Assembly: GCA_944390265.1 (NCBI GenBank)
Contig: CALXPK010000037.1
Location: 1 to 41,956, forward strand
Source: an uncultured Alphaproteobacteria bacterium
GTDB lineage: Bacteria > Pseudomonadota > Alphaproteobacteria > RF32 > CAG-239
DNA length: 41,956 bases
Direction: 5' to 3'
Positions 25,858-35,055 of the stretch are shown here, one piece after another; positions within the stretch are counted from its first letter, which is position 1; each line of letters begins with the position of its first letter. The position numbers were made by a program, and so were the translations under genes. The notes under the pieces are model-generated. The model ran no database searches and was not told where the DNA came from. It saw only the letters and a program-made list of their open reading frames with translations.

Positions 25858-26586
25858 TTATTTGGCTTTGGCGGCATCAATTTCAGATTGGATGACACCT
25901 TCATCCAAAGTTTGAACCAACTTGCCGTTGATTACCAATGCCGGAACACCGTTGACTTGGATTTTGCCGGCCAATTCGGAATTGGCTTTCATGATTTGGG
26001 CAATTTTATCAGAATTCATGTCGGCTTTCATTTGAACCAAATCAACACCGGATTTGACGGCCAACTCATCAACCTTGGCTTCAGACAAAGCACCTTGGTT
26101 GGTCATCAAAGCATCCAAAAATTCGGCATATTTGCCTTGCATGTTGGCGGCCAAACCGGCTTTGGCGGCATAGTCAGAAATCGGGGCGACAAAAGCCATT
26201 TCTTTGAACACATATTTGACATCCGGATTTTTATCCATTACTTTTTTCAAGTTCGGATACAAAGCATGGCAATAGTGGCAAGAAAAGTCAAAGAACTCAA
26301 CAACGGTTACTTTGGCATCTTTGTTGCCGATGGTCGGAGAATCCGGATTGTTGTTCAAAGCATCAATATTTTCATCAATGAGTTTTTGAGCATTGGCCAA
26401 GGCTTCTTCACGAAGTTTTTTCTCGTAATTTTGCATGGCATTGATGATAATTTCCGGATTGTTGTTCAATGTTTCTTCAACACTGAGCGGTTGATTGTCG
26501 CTGCTCTTGGGCATGCTCATGACCAAAGCTACAACGGCAATAATCAAAGCCAAAACGGAAATAATAAGAGAACTGTATTTTTTCAT
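25858..26586 (-). CDS. DsbA/BdbD-like thioredoxin-fold oxidoreductase, membrane-anchored
   Basis: A 242-residue envelope thiol oxidoreductase. The start at 26586 (MKKYSS) is supported by AAGGA eight bases upstream; a longer frame begins at 26613. An N-terminal uncleaved helix (LIISVLALIIAVVALVMSM, ~6-24) anchors it. A helical segment (VEETLNNNPEIIINAMQNYE) typical of COG1651 proteins precedes the thioredoxin fold. The redox site is C-H-Y-C in EFFDFSCHYCHALYPNL, and the cis-proline lies in VNGVPALVINGK. It would introduce or shuffle disulfides in exported proteins; the Cys-rich surface protein at the window start is the kind of substrate it might serve. No DsbB-like partner is seen nearby. Confidence 0.9.
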   Translation of the reverse strand: MKKYSSLIISVLALIIAVVALVMSMPKSSDNQPLSVEETLNNNPEIIINAMQNYEKKLREEALANAQKLIDENIDALNNNPDSPTIGNKDAKVTVVEFFDFSCHYCHALYPNLKKVMDKNPDVKYVFKEMAFVAPISDYAAKAGLAANMQGKYAEFLDALMTNQGALSEAKVDELAVKSGVDLVQMKADMNSDKIAQIMKANSELAGKIQVNGVPALVINGKLVQTLDEGVIQSEIDAAKAK

Positions 26587-26741
26587 GATAGCTTTCCTTA
26601 AGGTTTTATACATTTCATCGAAAAAAAATGTTTTTTTTCGTTATCGCTTGTTAGAGTATGTTACAAATCTTTAAAATTGCTTTAATTATTGAAAAAAATT
26701 TTATATGATAGCTAAAATGTTAATTTGATGAAGGGACAAAT

Positions 26742-27401
26742 ATGTTTCAGCTCAAAATCTCGCTTTTTTCTCAAACCAAGGCTCTGGAAAACAAAATAGA
26801 CCTTTTTCATGACAAAATTATGGATGTGGCCATGACATTTAAAAAAGCCATTGCCGTTTTTTTGAGAGAACAACGCAGTGAAGATTATCGCAAACTTTGC
26901 AAACAGATTAAAAATATTGAACATGATGCCGACGGCCTGCGCCGCGATATTGAGAATAAGCTCTATGCTCAGAATCTTATTCCCGACCTGCGCGCCGATG
27001 TTTTGGAGCTGGTGGAAAATTTGGACCGAATCATCAATCGGTTTGATGAAGTGGCTTATAAATTTTATATCGAACGCCCCGATTTTCCCGAAGAATATCA
27101 TGCCAAAATGAAAGAACTGTGCGAACAGGTCAGCGATTGCGCCGAAAATATGGCCATTGCTTCACGCGCCTTTTTCCGCGATTTCAGCACCGTCAGAGAT
27201 TATTCACAAAAGGTGTATTTTATTGAATCCGAAAGCGACTTAACCTCCGGCAAAATGAAAGAAGCCATTTTTGATTCCGATATGCCGCTGGCCAACAAAC
27301 TGCAACTCAGCGGAATCATCAGTGAAGTGGCCGATATTGCCGATATTGCCGAAGATTGTATCGACGAACTGCTTATCTTTACCATTAAAAGAGATATCTG
27401 A
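26742..27401 (+). CDS. PhoU-like DUF47 protein, Pit transporter partner
   Basis: A 219-residue all-helical protein of the DUF47/PhoU_div family (YkaA-like). SQTKALENKIDLFHDKIMDV and later IKNIEHDADGLRRDIENKL, with E-x2-AD metal-binding character, are the family hallmarks; VLELVENLDRIINRFDEVAY and ADIADIAEDCIDELLIFTIK follow in order. Such proteins sit next to Pit transporters and are thought to regulate or assist phosphate uptake. The stop codon TGA overlaps the ATG of the transporter by one base (TGATG), so the two are translationally coupled. The ATG has GAAGGGA as ribosome site. It is divergent from the DsbA-like gene. Confidence 0.93.
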   Translation: MFQLKISLFSQTKALENKIDLFHDKIMDVAMTFKKAIAVFLREQRSEDYRKLCKQIKNIEHDADGLRRDIENKLYAQNLIPDLRADVLELVENLDRIINRFDEVAYKFYIERPDFPEEYHAKMKELCEQVSDCAENMAIASRAFFRDFSTVRDYSQKVYFIESESDLTSGKMKEAIFDSDMPLANKLQLSGIISEVADIADIAEDCIDELLIFTIKRDI

Positions 27402-28450
27402 TGGATTTGAGCTATTTTATTTTTTTGAGCAGCGGTTTGTTCTTGGGGTGGTCCTTGGGGGCTAATGATGCCGCTAATGTTTTTGGGACAGCCGTCGGAA
27501 CCAAGATGCTGCGCTTTAAAACCGCGGCCGTGATTGCATCATTGTTCATTATTCTCGGGGCAGTCTGCGGCGGGGCCGGAACCAGCCGAACTTTGGCTGA
27601 GCTTGGCTCTGTTAACGAACTGGCCGGCGCTTTTATGGTTGCCTTATCAGCGGCTCTGGCGGTTTATTGGATGGTTTCCAGCGGCACGCCGGTTTCTACC
27701 ACGCAGGCCATTGTCGGCAGTATTGTCGGTTGGAACTTTTACAGCAATCATCATACGGATACGACCATTTTGGCCAAAATTGTCAGCACCTGGCTTATTT
27801 GTCCGGTTTTGTCCGGTATTTTGGCCGTGGGAATCTATTGGTTGGTCAAACGTGTGCTTAAACACTCCAAAACCCATATCATTCGCCAAGATCTGTATAC
27901 GCGCATCGGTTTGGTGTTGGCCTGTGCTTTCGGTGCTTATGCCTTGGGCGCCAACAATATTGCCAATGTGATGGGCGTGTTTGTTGACGCAGCGCCTTTT
28001 CATGAAGTTGCCATTGGCAACATTACCTTCAGCGGCACCCAAATTTTGTTTTTTATCGGCGGGCTAGCCATTAGTTGCGGCGTTTTTACTTATTCGCAAA
28101 AAATCATCAAAACCATCGGTAATGATGTGATGTCGATGTCGCCGATTATTGCTTGGATTGTGGTTGTGGCCCAATCTTTGGTCTTGTTTTTGTTTGCCTC
28201 GCAAAGCCTGCAATATTTTTTGCATGCTCATAATCTGCCGGCTCTGCCTTTGGTTCCGGTTTCCAGCTCACAAGCCGTTATCGGCGCAGTTGTCGGTATC
28301 GGCATGGCCAAAGGCGGTCGCGGCATTCGCTGGTCTTTGCTCGGCAAAGTGGCTTTGGGCTGGGTGACCACTCCGGTGATTTCGGCTCTGGTTTGTTTTA
28401 TTTTCCTGTTTGTGCTGGAAAACGTTTTCAATCTGGTAGTTTATCACTAA
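27401..28450 (+). CDS. Inorganic phosphate transporter, PiT family
   Basis: A 349-residue inner-membrane permease that takes up phosphate (or metal phosphate) using the ion gradient. The two inverted-repeat PiT signatures are present: SLGANDAANVFGTAVGTKM near residues 18-36 and YALGANNIANVMGVF in the second half, with the paired STTQAIVGSIVGW and SSSQAVIGAVVGIG segments. About ten hydrophobic segments can be counted. The loop between the repeats is short, as in the smaller PiT proteins of 330-420 residues. Its gene is coupled to the DUF47 partner upstream and ends at a strong terminator. No Pho-box-like pattern was identified. Confidence 0.95.
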   Translation: MDLSYFIFLSSGLFLGWSLGANDAANVFGTAVGTKMLRFKTAAVIASLFIILGAVCGGAGTSRTLAELGSVNELAGAFMVALSAALAVYWMVSSGTPVSTTQAIVGSIVGWNFYSNHHTDTTILAKIVSTWLICPVLSGILAVGIYWLVKRVLKHSKTHIIRQDLYTRIGLVLACAFGAYALGANNIANVMGVFVDAAPFHEVAIGNITFSGTQILFFIGGLAISCGVFTYSQKIIKTIGNDVMSMSPIIAWIVVVAQSLVLFLFASQSLQYFLHAHNLPALPLVPVSSSQAVIGAVVGIGMAKGGRGIRWSLLGKVALGWVTTPVISALVCFIFLFVLENVFNLVVYH

Positions 28451-28487
28451 AAAAAAAGCCGTTTTTTTAGACGGCTTTTCTTTTTTA
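28451..28487. terminator. Bidirectional terminator after the phosphate transporter
   Basis: AAAAGCCGT (28454-28462) pairs with ACGGCTTTT (28471-28479), with T runs on both strands; it serves pit on plus and the secreted unknown on minus. Confidence 0.85.
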
Positions 28488-28501
28488 TCAACTTTCAAAA
28501 C

Positions 28502-29281
28502 TCAAAAACCAAAATTCAAGTTATTCCAGCCTTGCGGTTCGGATTTTGCTTTCGGTTGCTCCGCGGTCTTTTTCATTTCCCAGTTTTTGATGGCTTTGGG
28601 CTTTTTACTGACCAATTCTCGCTGCTCTTTGGTTTGCGGAATGCCTATCGGCAACAGCTGATCCAACAGCGCCGGTGAAACAAAGTCTACATTGTTTTTA
28701 TCCAAACCTTTTATCAAAGTGTCTATGATTTGTGCCGCCGGTTTGGCGTTGAAAACGCTGACTGACCCAGGATAATATACGGCAAAAGAATGGCACGGAG
28801 AAGACAACAGGACATCGGTGTTATCCACGCCTTTGACAAAGCGCAAGACAATGCGCGGGTGAATGACGCATTCTTCGCGCACGTTAAACAAAACATTTTT
28901 GTTGTTCATGAAAAGCTGAGATAAAACTTGTTCTTTGATTTCACTCTTAATCACGCCGCAAAAACCGGTGACGGCCATGGAATCTAATGTATAGCCTTTA
29001 TAATCTTCGGGGAGCGTGTCTACTTCATAGCAAAAAATTTTTTCGGCATTGGCGATGTTGTCCCAGGCGATGGGGCCGATGGCGTTTTTGATTTCCGGCA
29101 AAACTTGTTTTACCGTGGCTTCGGGAACGCTCGGAACCTCTGAGGCATTTTGCCGACGCCAGGCTCCGTCACTTTGCTGAAATGAGGTCACGCCTTCATT
29201 GGCAAAAATATCATCATCGGCTTGAGCCGGCAAAACCGCACAAACACCGCACATAAAACTCATCAATAATTTTTTTATCAT
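28502..29281 (-). CDS. Secreted protein of unknown function, 259 residues
   Basis: The signal peptide is clear (residues 1-21, hydrophobic LLMSFMCGVCAVLP, AQA before D22). The mature protein has four well-spaced cysteines (IFCYEVD, TGFCGVI, REECVIH, SSPCHSFAVY) that could form two disulfides in the periplasm. SPCHSFAVYYPGSVSVFNAK looks like a conserved core, and the C-terminus is Lys/Gln/Pro-rich. The start has GAGGAG upstream. I do not recognise a family. It lies between the phosphate transporter and the pilin genes and is transcribed away from the latter. Confidence 0.8.
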   Translation of the reverse strand: MIKKLLMSFMCGVCAVLPAQADDDIFANEGVTSFQQSDGAWRRQNASEVPSVPEATVKQVLPEIKNAIGPIAWDNIANAEKIFCYEVDTLPEDYKGYTLDSMAVTGFCGVIKSEIKEQVLSQLFMNNKNVLFNVREECVIHPRIVLRFVKGVDNTDVLLSSPCHSFAVYYPGSVSVFNAKPAAQIIDTLIKGLDKNNVDFVSPALLDQLLPIGIPQTKEQRELVSKKPKAIKNWEMKKTAEQPKAKSEPQGWNNLNFGF

Positions 29282-29531
29282 TATCTCAACTCCTCAAATG
29301 ATAAAGTCATCATAGCCGTGAATATTTCAGAAGCCAACAAAAAAAATTTTATTTTTGTACTTTTTTTGTTTTTTCGAGTATGTAAAAAATTTTTTAATAA
29401 ATAATTATCTGTTTCATGATAATATGTATTTATGTTTCAAAATTGTGAATTTTTCGCAATTTTCAGATGTATTTTCTATGAAAATATGATTTCTTATGCT
29501 AAGATAAAATAGAAGGAAAAGGTGGAGCATT

Positions 29532-30290
29532 ATGTATATATGGGTGATATTGGCAACATTTATGGTCGCTTTATACTCATTCAATTTGGCATATCGATCC
29601 GATTTGCGGTCCGTGCAAATTGAACCGGTTGCTCGTGCCCTAATATCTAAGCTCATTATCAAACAACAAGCCGCCGCCAAATATGTTAAGGCCAATACTC
29701 CACCTTATGCCCAAATTTCTGCCGAGGACGGAACCTCCATGGCCTCCGATACCGTGACATACGGCCCCGGAATCATTGCAACCGACCAGCTAACCCAAAG
29801 CAAAGGGGTGACCTATCTGCCTTTCGGCTTCAAAGATGACGGAACCGTTACGACCGAAATTTATTGCGTTGATAAAAATAATCCGGATACTGCGGCCGAT
29901 TGCGGCAATGAAAATGCCTCACGCTATTTGGTGTCTTATATGGTTATTCCGCAAAGATGGCTCAATGTTCGAACCGGCATGCCCAACAATGATTTTAACC
30001 GTGCCGTGCAAGAGCTTATCGGCAATGATTCAACCTTTGGCTACCCCATTTGCAAAGACTATATTGAAAATAACGGCAGCGGCAGCAAAAAATGCGACCA
30101 ATTGGTCATTAAAAGCCGCGGTGATGCCGAAGCTATTGCCGGAAACGAAGAAAATATGGCAGATTTGATGTTTCAGCTGCCGGTTTATATTTCTAAAAAC
30201 GGCGGCTTTGCACGCACCTGTAATGATTCACAATCCGATGATTTGTGCTTGATGAACATTTGTGAATTTAAAGCAAAATATTATAAGTAG
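29532..30290 (+). CDS. Pilus-associated protein with N-terminal membrane helix (PilM-like?)
   Basis: 252 residues. An N-terminal hydrophobic helix (IWVILATFMVALYSFNLAY, 3-21) is followed by a polar helix (IEPVARALISKLIIKQQAAAKYVK), the shape of a minor pilin or of PilM of type IVb plasmid pili. There is no Gly-Phe/Glu5 prepilin cleavage site, so processing by prepilin peptidase is not predicted. The body contains QRWLNVRTGMPNNDFNRAVQ and several cysteines (EIYCVDKN, ADCGNE, YPICKDYIE, KKCDQ, RTCNDS, LCLMNICEF), suggesting disulfides outside the inner membrane. GGTGGAG precedes the ATG. It ends with TAG, 21 bases before the giant pilin, so they form one operon. The family call is tentative. 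Confidence 0.75.
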   Translation: MYIWVILATFMVALYSFNLAYRSDLRSVQIEPVARALISKLIIKQQAAAKYVKANTPPYAQISAEDGTSMASDTVTYGPGIIATDQLTQSKGVTYLPFGFKDDGTVTTEIYCVDKNNPDTAADCGNENASRYLVSYMVIPQRWLNVRTGMPNNDFNRAVQELIGNDSTFGYPICKDYIENNGSGSKKCDQLVIKSRGDAEAIAGNEENMADLMFQLPVYISKNGGFARTCNDSQSDDLCLMNICEFKAKYYK

Positions 30291-30311
30291 GCGGATATAA
30301 GGAGAGAGACA

Positions 30312-33290
30312 ATGCTCAGAAAGATTAATGAACTGCGAAACCAAAAAGGCAGCATGATGGTAGAAGCCATTGCCATGCTCGGGCTTATTTCCATGGTTAC
30401 ACCGGTTATCTATAAAAAAGCCGCGGAAAGAACCAATGAAATGCAAGATATTAATGCCGCCAGCGAAGTCCGCACCATTGTTAACGCCATTGATGATTAT
30501 TTGCGCGACAATTATGTGACCATTACTTCGGGCGGAACCGTGACTTCTAACTCGGCGACTTCCGATAAATCCGTCAATTACGGAGATTTTGACTTCGGCG
30601 CCGACAGCAGTGATACCGACGCCAAAACCACGACCCCGATTAATATTGAGCATTTTCGCGATTATTTGCCTTTGGGTTTTCGGGCCGAAGGAAAAATCTT
30701 TAAGGATTTTGATGTTGTGATTAAGCAAACCCGCGACCCGGCCGGAGAAAGAAAAGCGCTGACCACGGTTATGGTGGCCAAACCCAATGATAAAAACCCT
30801 AATCTTTCACGAATCCGTTCTTCGCGTATTGCGTCCATGATCGGAACCAACGGCGGTTTCTTTGACGGCGAAAAAGCAACCGGCGTGCAGGGCGTGTGGG
30901 AACTTGATAAAAATGACTTACCTAACGGCAACAACGTGGCCGAAGGCAGCATTGTTGCAACCTCTCTGGAAGCCGTGGCCGAAGGTACCGGCGGCGGTAA
31001 AAATGTTTTATACCGCGTGGAAGTCCCCGGCCACCCCGAATATAATGCCATGGAAACAACCTTGTCCATGGGCGGAAATAACATTGACCAAATTGTGAAC
31101 CTGATTGCGGCCGGAGATTCTAACAACAACACCGTTAACATTAAAGCTCAAAATGACGGTGAAACAGCCATTTTGCACGTTCAGGGCGAAGGCGTGATTG
31201 ACTCCACCCTCAAAGCCGCCGAAGAAAATTTTGTGGCCGAATCTGAATATATGCAACATAAACAAGCCTTATATGTCGGGGCTGATGCCTCCGATGATGC
31301 GGCTCAATTTGCCGTTAAAGGCGATACCGGTAGCATCAGGGCTTTGTCGGGCAACTTTAACGTGGCTCTGGAAGGCTCCACGCCTTATGTCAAATTGACC
31401 GGGACCGGCGGCAACACGGTTTTGAACGCCAACGAAGGGCTGGTCTCCTTCATGGAACAAAATGTGATGATCTCTCCCGAAGGAAACACCGATGTTGCCG
31501 GATATGCCCATATCAGCGGCGATATTTCGGCCGGAAGCGACGGTTTTAAGGCCAACAGCGCCGAAGCTCATTTTTATGACGAAACTTTGAATGTTTTAAA
31601 CACGCGTAGCGTGAATATCGGTACTGCGGAAAATCCGGCCGACCTGCGCGTTTACGGCGAAGCTCAAATTGACAACCTGACCGTCGAGAAAAATTTTAAG
31701 GCCGGAAATATTAATGATTCCGGAAAATATGGTCTGAACGTTAATGAAACCAGCGGTGATGTGACCGTTAATGCGCAATTGGTTGCCAATAATGCGGCCG
31801 GAGCCAAAATTTTTGATGTTGGGAACACGCGCGCCAACACCACCGTGGCCAAACAATTTATTGCCGGCCGATATGATGCTTCCCGCGGCGGAATCGGCTT
31901 GGCTGCCGACGAAAGCGGAGCCACGGTGCGCTTTTTGGATACCAGCAGCTCGTTTTTGGTGAAAGATGTGAATGACTATAACCAAATCGAATCTAAACAA
32001 GGCTCTACCAGATTTGCCATCAACAACCAACAAGTGGCCGGCTTTTATGCCAATTCGGCCAATGTGCCGCAGGCTCAGTTTACGGCCGATGTTGCCGTTT
32101 TTGACGGAACGCAAAATGTTTTATCCATCAGCAAAAACAATACCGACGGTTCCGGTGTGGATAACGGACGCGGCACCATTCATATGCGCAAGGGCGTGAT
32201 TGAAATTGACCGCAATGCCAATAGTGCCGACAACAAAACCAACCCCATCAGCTATATTAAGGCTGACCGCTTTGTCAGCAATGTGTCCGGCTCTTCTCCC
32301 GATGCTACAAACGGCGGCGTTAGCGGATATGCTTTTGAGGTTAATCCGGCTTATACGTCCATGATGAACGATATTAAGCTGGCCTCTCGCGGCGGAGCTC
32401 GTCTGAGCGATATTTTGCCTGACTTTATTAACAAAGGTATTTATGTCTTGGATAATACTTATTCCGGCAACGTGGACTGGACGGCTTCTAACTTAGGTTG
32501 GGACGGTTTGACCTTGAGCGGTCTTTCCGATTGCGGCTCCAGCACCAAATGCGATACTTCTCCGTGGCTCGGCTTTATTCCAACCCCGAACTGCCCGCCC
32601 GGATATGCTCAGGTGGCTACCATTTCGCCTATTCGCTTTGCCATGGCTCAAGCCGGTATTCCGGCCCAAAACACCTCAAAAGGCGAAGATTATCGCGAAT
32701 TGCAAATCAGCGGCGACCCGCGTCGTGACAATGTTTCGGTCGGCTATACTTCCGAATCTGCCTCCAATTACGGCAGCATTTCTTCTCCGTTTGTGATTGT
32801 GACAGACAACGACCCCACGAATGCTTCCGGCGGTCGCAGCTATGCCATTGACGGCAACAAACAGTCCAAACCTCCATACTGGGCCGAAATGCTCAATACG
32901 CCTTATACTTTTCAGGTTAATACTTGGTTGAACACCACCCTGAAGGCCTATTATCATGATGGAAAATTTCAGGGTTGGCACGGCATTATGGGCTTTATTT
33001 ATCCGGCAAAGACTTATGAATCTTATGCCCGCGCCATCGGTGCCATTCCGAGCGGAACCTCCATTACCAATAATACCATTATTTGGAATCTGTTTCCGGT
33101 CAGAAAAGAAGAACTGTCGGCCATTGCCACCATTTATTGCTACTTTGACCGCGCCAGATCTAATTTTTCCAGCACTTATGTCGATAAATATTTGCCGCAC
33201 AAGCAAACCATGGGCAATATTCGCTTCCAGGAAAAACCCTCCGGACCCGATTATAACGACCCGAACTTAAATTATACCGGCGTTTGGTAG
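30312..33290 (+). CDS. Giant type IV prepilin-like tip adhesin (PilV/shufflon-type architecture)
   Basis: 992 residues. The N-terminus is a canonical prepilin: a short basic leader MLRKINELRNQKG, cleavage after Gly13, then SMMVEAIAMLGLISM with Glu at +5 and a hydrophobic helix (KG/SMMVEA...PVIYKK). Ordinary pilins have 120-200 residues; here the pilin part passes into a ~800-residue Gly/Asn/Asp-rich region of short beta repeats. METTLSMGGNNIDQIVNLIA near residue 250 recalls the Shufflon_N region of IncI1 PilV tip adhesins, and the rest resembles phage tail fibres. The last ~250 residues, with DCGSSTKCDTSPWLGFIPTP and CPPGYAQVATISPIRFAM, look like a receptor-binding head. Such proteins sit at the tip of type IVb pili and choose the partner surface. 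AAGGAG precedes the ATG; a terminator follows the TAG. No pilus motor gene is in the window. Confidence 0.85.
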   Translation: MLRKINELRNQKGSMMVEAIAMLGLISMVTPVIYKKAAERTNEMQDINAASEVRTIVNAIDDYLRDNYVTITSGGTVTSNSATSDKSVNYGDFDFGADSSDTDAKTTTPINIEHFRDYLPLGFRAEGKIFKDFDVVIKQTRDPAGERKALTTVMVAKPNDKNPNLSRIRSSRIASMIGTNGGFFDGEKATGVQGVWELDKNDLPNGNNVAEGSIVATSLEAVAEGTGGGKNVLYRVEVPGHPEYNAMETTLSMGGNNIDQIVNLIAAGDSNNNTVNIKAQNDGETAILHVQGEGVIDSTLKAAEENFVAESEYMQHKQALYVGADASDDAAQFAVKGDTGSIRALSGNFNVALEGSTPYVKLTGTGGNTVLNANEGLVSFMEQNVMISPEGNTDVAGYAHISGDISAGSDGFKANSAEAHFYDETLNVLNTRSVNIGTAENPADLRVYGEAQIDNLTVEKNFKAGNINDSGKYGLNVNETSGDVTVNAQLVANNAAGAKIFDVGNTRANTTVAKQFIAGRYDASRGGIGLAADESGATVRFLDTSSSFLVKDVNDYNQIESKQGSTRFAINNQQVAGFYANSANVPQAQFTADVAVFDGTQNVLSISKNNTDGSGVDNGRGTIHMRKGVIEIDRNANSADNKTNPISYIKADRFVSNVSGSSPDATNGGVSGYAFEVNPAYTSMMNDIKLASRGGARLSDILPDFINKGIYVLDNTYSGNVDWTASNLGWDGLTLSGLSDCGSSTKCDTSPWLGFIPTPNCPPGYAQVATISPIRFAMAQAGIPAQNTSKGEDYRELQISGDPRRDNVSVGYTSESASNYGSISSPFVIVTDNDPTNASGGRSYAIDGNKQSKPPYWAEMLNTPYTFQVNTWLNTTLKAYYHDGKFQGWHGIMGFIYPAKTYESYARAIGAIPSGTSITNNTIIWNLFPVRKEELSAIATIYCYFDRARSNFSSTYVDKYLPHKQTMGNIRFQEKPSGPDYNDPNLNYTGVW

Positions 33291-33308
33291 TTCGGCATTC
33301 ATCCCTTG

Positions 33309-33339
33309 AAAGCTCTTTCCTTGCGGGAAGAGCTTTTTT
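33309..33339 (+). terminator. Terminator of the pilin operon
   Basis: AAAGCTCTTTCC pairs with GGGAAGAGCTTT around TTGC (one internal mismatch), followed by TTTTT, 18 bases after the TAG. Confidence 0.85.
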
Positions 33340-33342
33340 GTT

Positions 33343-33395
33343 AATAAACGTTTAATAAATGCAAAATTAACGTTTATTTATAAAATAAATATTAT
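33343..33395 (+). promoter_or_regulatory. Predicted promoter and operator-like inverted repeat before fliL
   Basis: AATAAACGTT (33343-33352) is repeated in inverted form as AACGTTTATT (33369-33378). The right arm overlaps a possible -35 box TTAACG (33367-33372), which is 17 bases from TATTAT (33390-33395). This would allow a dimeric regulator to block or activate the flagellar operon. No regulator gene is nearby. Confidence 0.45.
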
Positions 33396-33449
33396 AAAAT
33401 GGGGTCAGGTTATTGATGGAACAATATATGTTTTTTTGCGGAGCGGCTT

Positions 33450-33968
33450 ATGGCTGAAGTTGATGATTTTGATGCCCTTGACGAAGAGGAAGAACACAAA
33501 GAAATCAGTAAAAAGAAGATTTTGATGTTCTTGCTGCCGGTGCTCATTGCCATCGGAATTGCCGTGGGATTGTATCATTCTTTCGGGAGTTCTTTGAGCG
33601 ACACCGAAGGTTTGCCTTATTCCGTTTTGGAGCAAGACGGCGCCGAAAACAAAAGCAGCATCATCTTTTATGACTTGCCCAAAGTCAGCGCTCCGTTGGG
33701 AAATGCCGTCGGCGGAAATGATATTGTCAGTTTTCAGGTCACACTTGAACTCTCTTCCAAAGAAGACATTCAAAAAGTTGAAGCCATGCTCTCTCGCTTT
33801 TATGACATTATTATTGCGCATACCCGCGAACTTCGTTCCGAAGAAGTTGACGGAGCCGAGGGTCTGTATTGGCTGAAACAAGAGTTGCTTTATCGGCTGA
33901 ATCTGGCGGCCGCACCGGTTAAGATAAAAAATATCAACTTCAAAAGTTTTGATATCCAGAAAAAATAA
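33450..33968 (+). CDS. fliL: Flagellar basal-body protein FliL
   Basis: A 172-residue single-pass protein that surrounds the stator in the flagellar motor and supports torque. The N-terminus is acidic (VDDFDALDEEEEHKE), the membrane helix is ILMFLLPVLIAIGIAVGLYH (~24-44), and the periplasmic stomatin-like domain runs to the end (IVSFQVTLELSSKEDIQKVE, then LREEL-type LKQELLYRLNLA and NINFKSFDIQ). Length is normal. GGAG sits six bases before the ATG. It is the first gene of the flagellar operon; fliM starts 13 bases after its stop. Confidence 0.92.
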   Translation: MAEVDDFDALDEEEEHKEISKKKILMFLLPVLIAIGIAVGLYHSFGSSLSDTEGLPYSVLEQDGAENKSSIIFYDLPKVSAPLGNAVGGNDIVSFQVTLELSSKEDIQKVEAMLSRFYDIIIAHTRELRSEEVDGAEGLYWLKQELLYRLNLAAAPVKIKNINFKSFDIQKK

Positions 33969-33981
33969 AAGGAAATTTAAC

Positions 33982-35055
33982 GTGGTAGATGATATTCAAA
34001 AGACACAATCGTCAACAAATGCAAATAATTGGGCCGATAAAATTGAGGTTTCAGATACACCTCAGGCGGCTGCGGATAATTTGAACGACGGAAAAATTCT
34101 CAATCAAGATGAAATTGACTCTCTTTTGGGCTATCATAGTGATGAGGACAACACCGAATATCGCACCTTAAAAACCGGTGTCAGAGCCATTTTGAACGGC
34201 TCAATGGTTTCTTACGAACGTCTGCCGATGCTCGAAATTGTTTTTGACCGTTTAATCCGTCTGATGGCCACTTCTTTGCGTAACTTTACGCAAGATAACG
34301 TTGAAGTTTCTCTGGAAAGCATTGAATCCATGCGCTTCGGTGAATATATCGATGCGCTGACCCTACCCACTTTGTTGACCGTGTTTAAAGCCGAAGAATG
34401 GGATAACTATGGGTTGATTTCTCTCGACAGCGCTTTGGTTTATTCCATTGTGGACGTGCTTTTGGGCGGACGCCGCGGCACAGCAGCCATGCGCATTGAA
34501 GGCCGCCCTTATACCACTATTGAGCTGAACTTGGTCAAAGATATGATTCAGTTGGTTTTGACCGACCTTTCCACCGCTTTTGACCCGATTACGTCCGTTA
34601 ATTTTGTTTATGACAGAACCGAAACGAATCCTCGTTTTGCCACCATTTCTCGTATGTCTAACGCCGTTATTGTGGCACGTTTGCGTGTTGATATGGAAGA
34701 CCGCGGCGGCAAAATTGACTTGATGATTCCGTATGCCACGCTCGAACCTGTACGCGAATTGCTTTTGCAAATGTTTATGGGTGAGCGTTTCGGCCGAGAT
34801 GCCATTTGGGAAAACCACCTGATGGAACAGCTTTGGGATACTGATATTGAGCTTGATGCCGTGATGAAAGAAGTGGAAGTGAAATTCGGCGAAATCTCTA
34901 ACTGGGAAAAAGGATCATTCTTGCCCTTGGATATGGCTCCGCATGATGATATTACTTTGCTTTGCGGCGATGTTCCGCTTTTGAAAGGCGCTATGGGCCG
35001 CAAAGGCGATAAGGTGGTTATTCGCATTAAAGGAAAGGCTGAAAAAAATGGATAA
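33982..35055 (+). CDS. fliM: Flagellar motor switch protein FliM
   Basis: 357 residues from GTG 33982, chosen because AAGGA lies eight bases upstream; the frame also opens at 33949 inside fliL, which is unlikely. FliM is the C-ring protein that receives phospho-CheY and sets rotation direction. The N-terminal CheY-binding motif is visible (ILNQDEIDSLLGY, ~38-50), then the CheC-like middle domain (GSMVSYERLPMLEIVFDRLI, LISLDSALVYSIVDVLLGG) and the C-terminal SpoA domain (LPLDMAPHDDITLLCGDVPL). The last bases overlap the next start by 8, so the genes are translationally coupled. Confidence 0.96.
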   Translation: MVDDIQKTQSSTNANNWADKIEVSDTPQAAADNLNDGKILNQDEIDSLLGYHSDEDNTEYRTLKTGVRAILNGSMVSYERLPMLEIVFDRLIRLMATSLRNFTQDNVEVSLESIESMRFGEYIDALTLPTLLTVFKAEEWDNYGLISLDSALVYSIVDVLLGGRRGTAAMRIEGRPYTTIELNLVKDMIQLVLTDLSTAFDPITSVNFVYDRTETNPRFATISRMSNAVIVARLRVDMEDRGGKIDLMIPYATLEPVRELLLQMFMGERFGRDAIWENHLMEQLWDTDIELDAVMKEVEVKFGEISNWEKGSFLPLDMAPHDDITLLCGDVPLLKGAMGRKGDKVVIRIKGKAEKNG

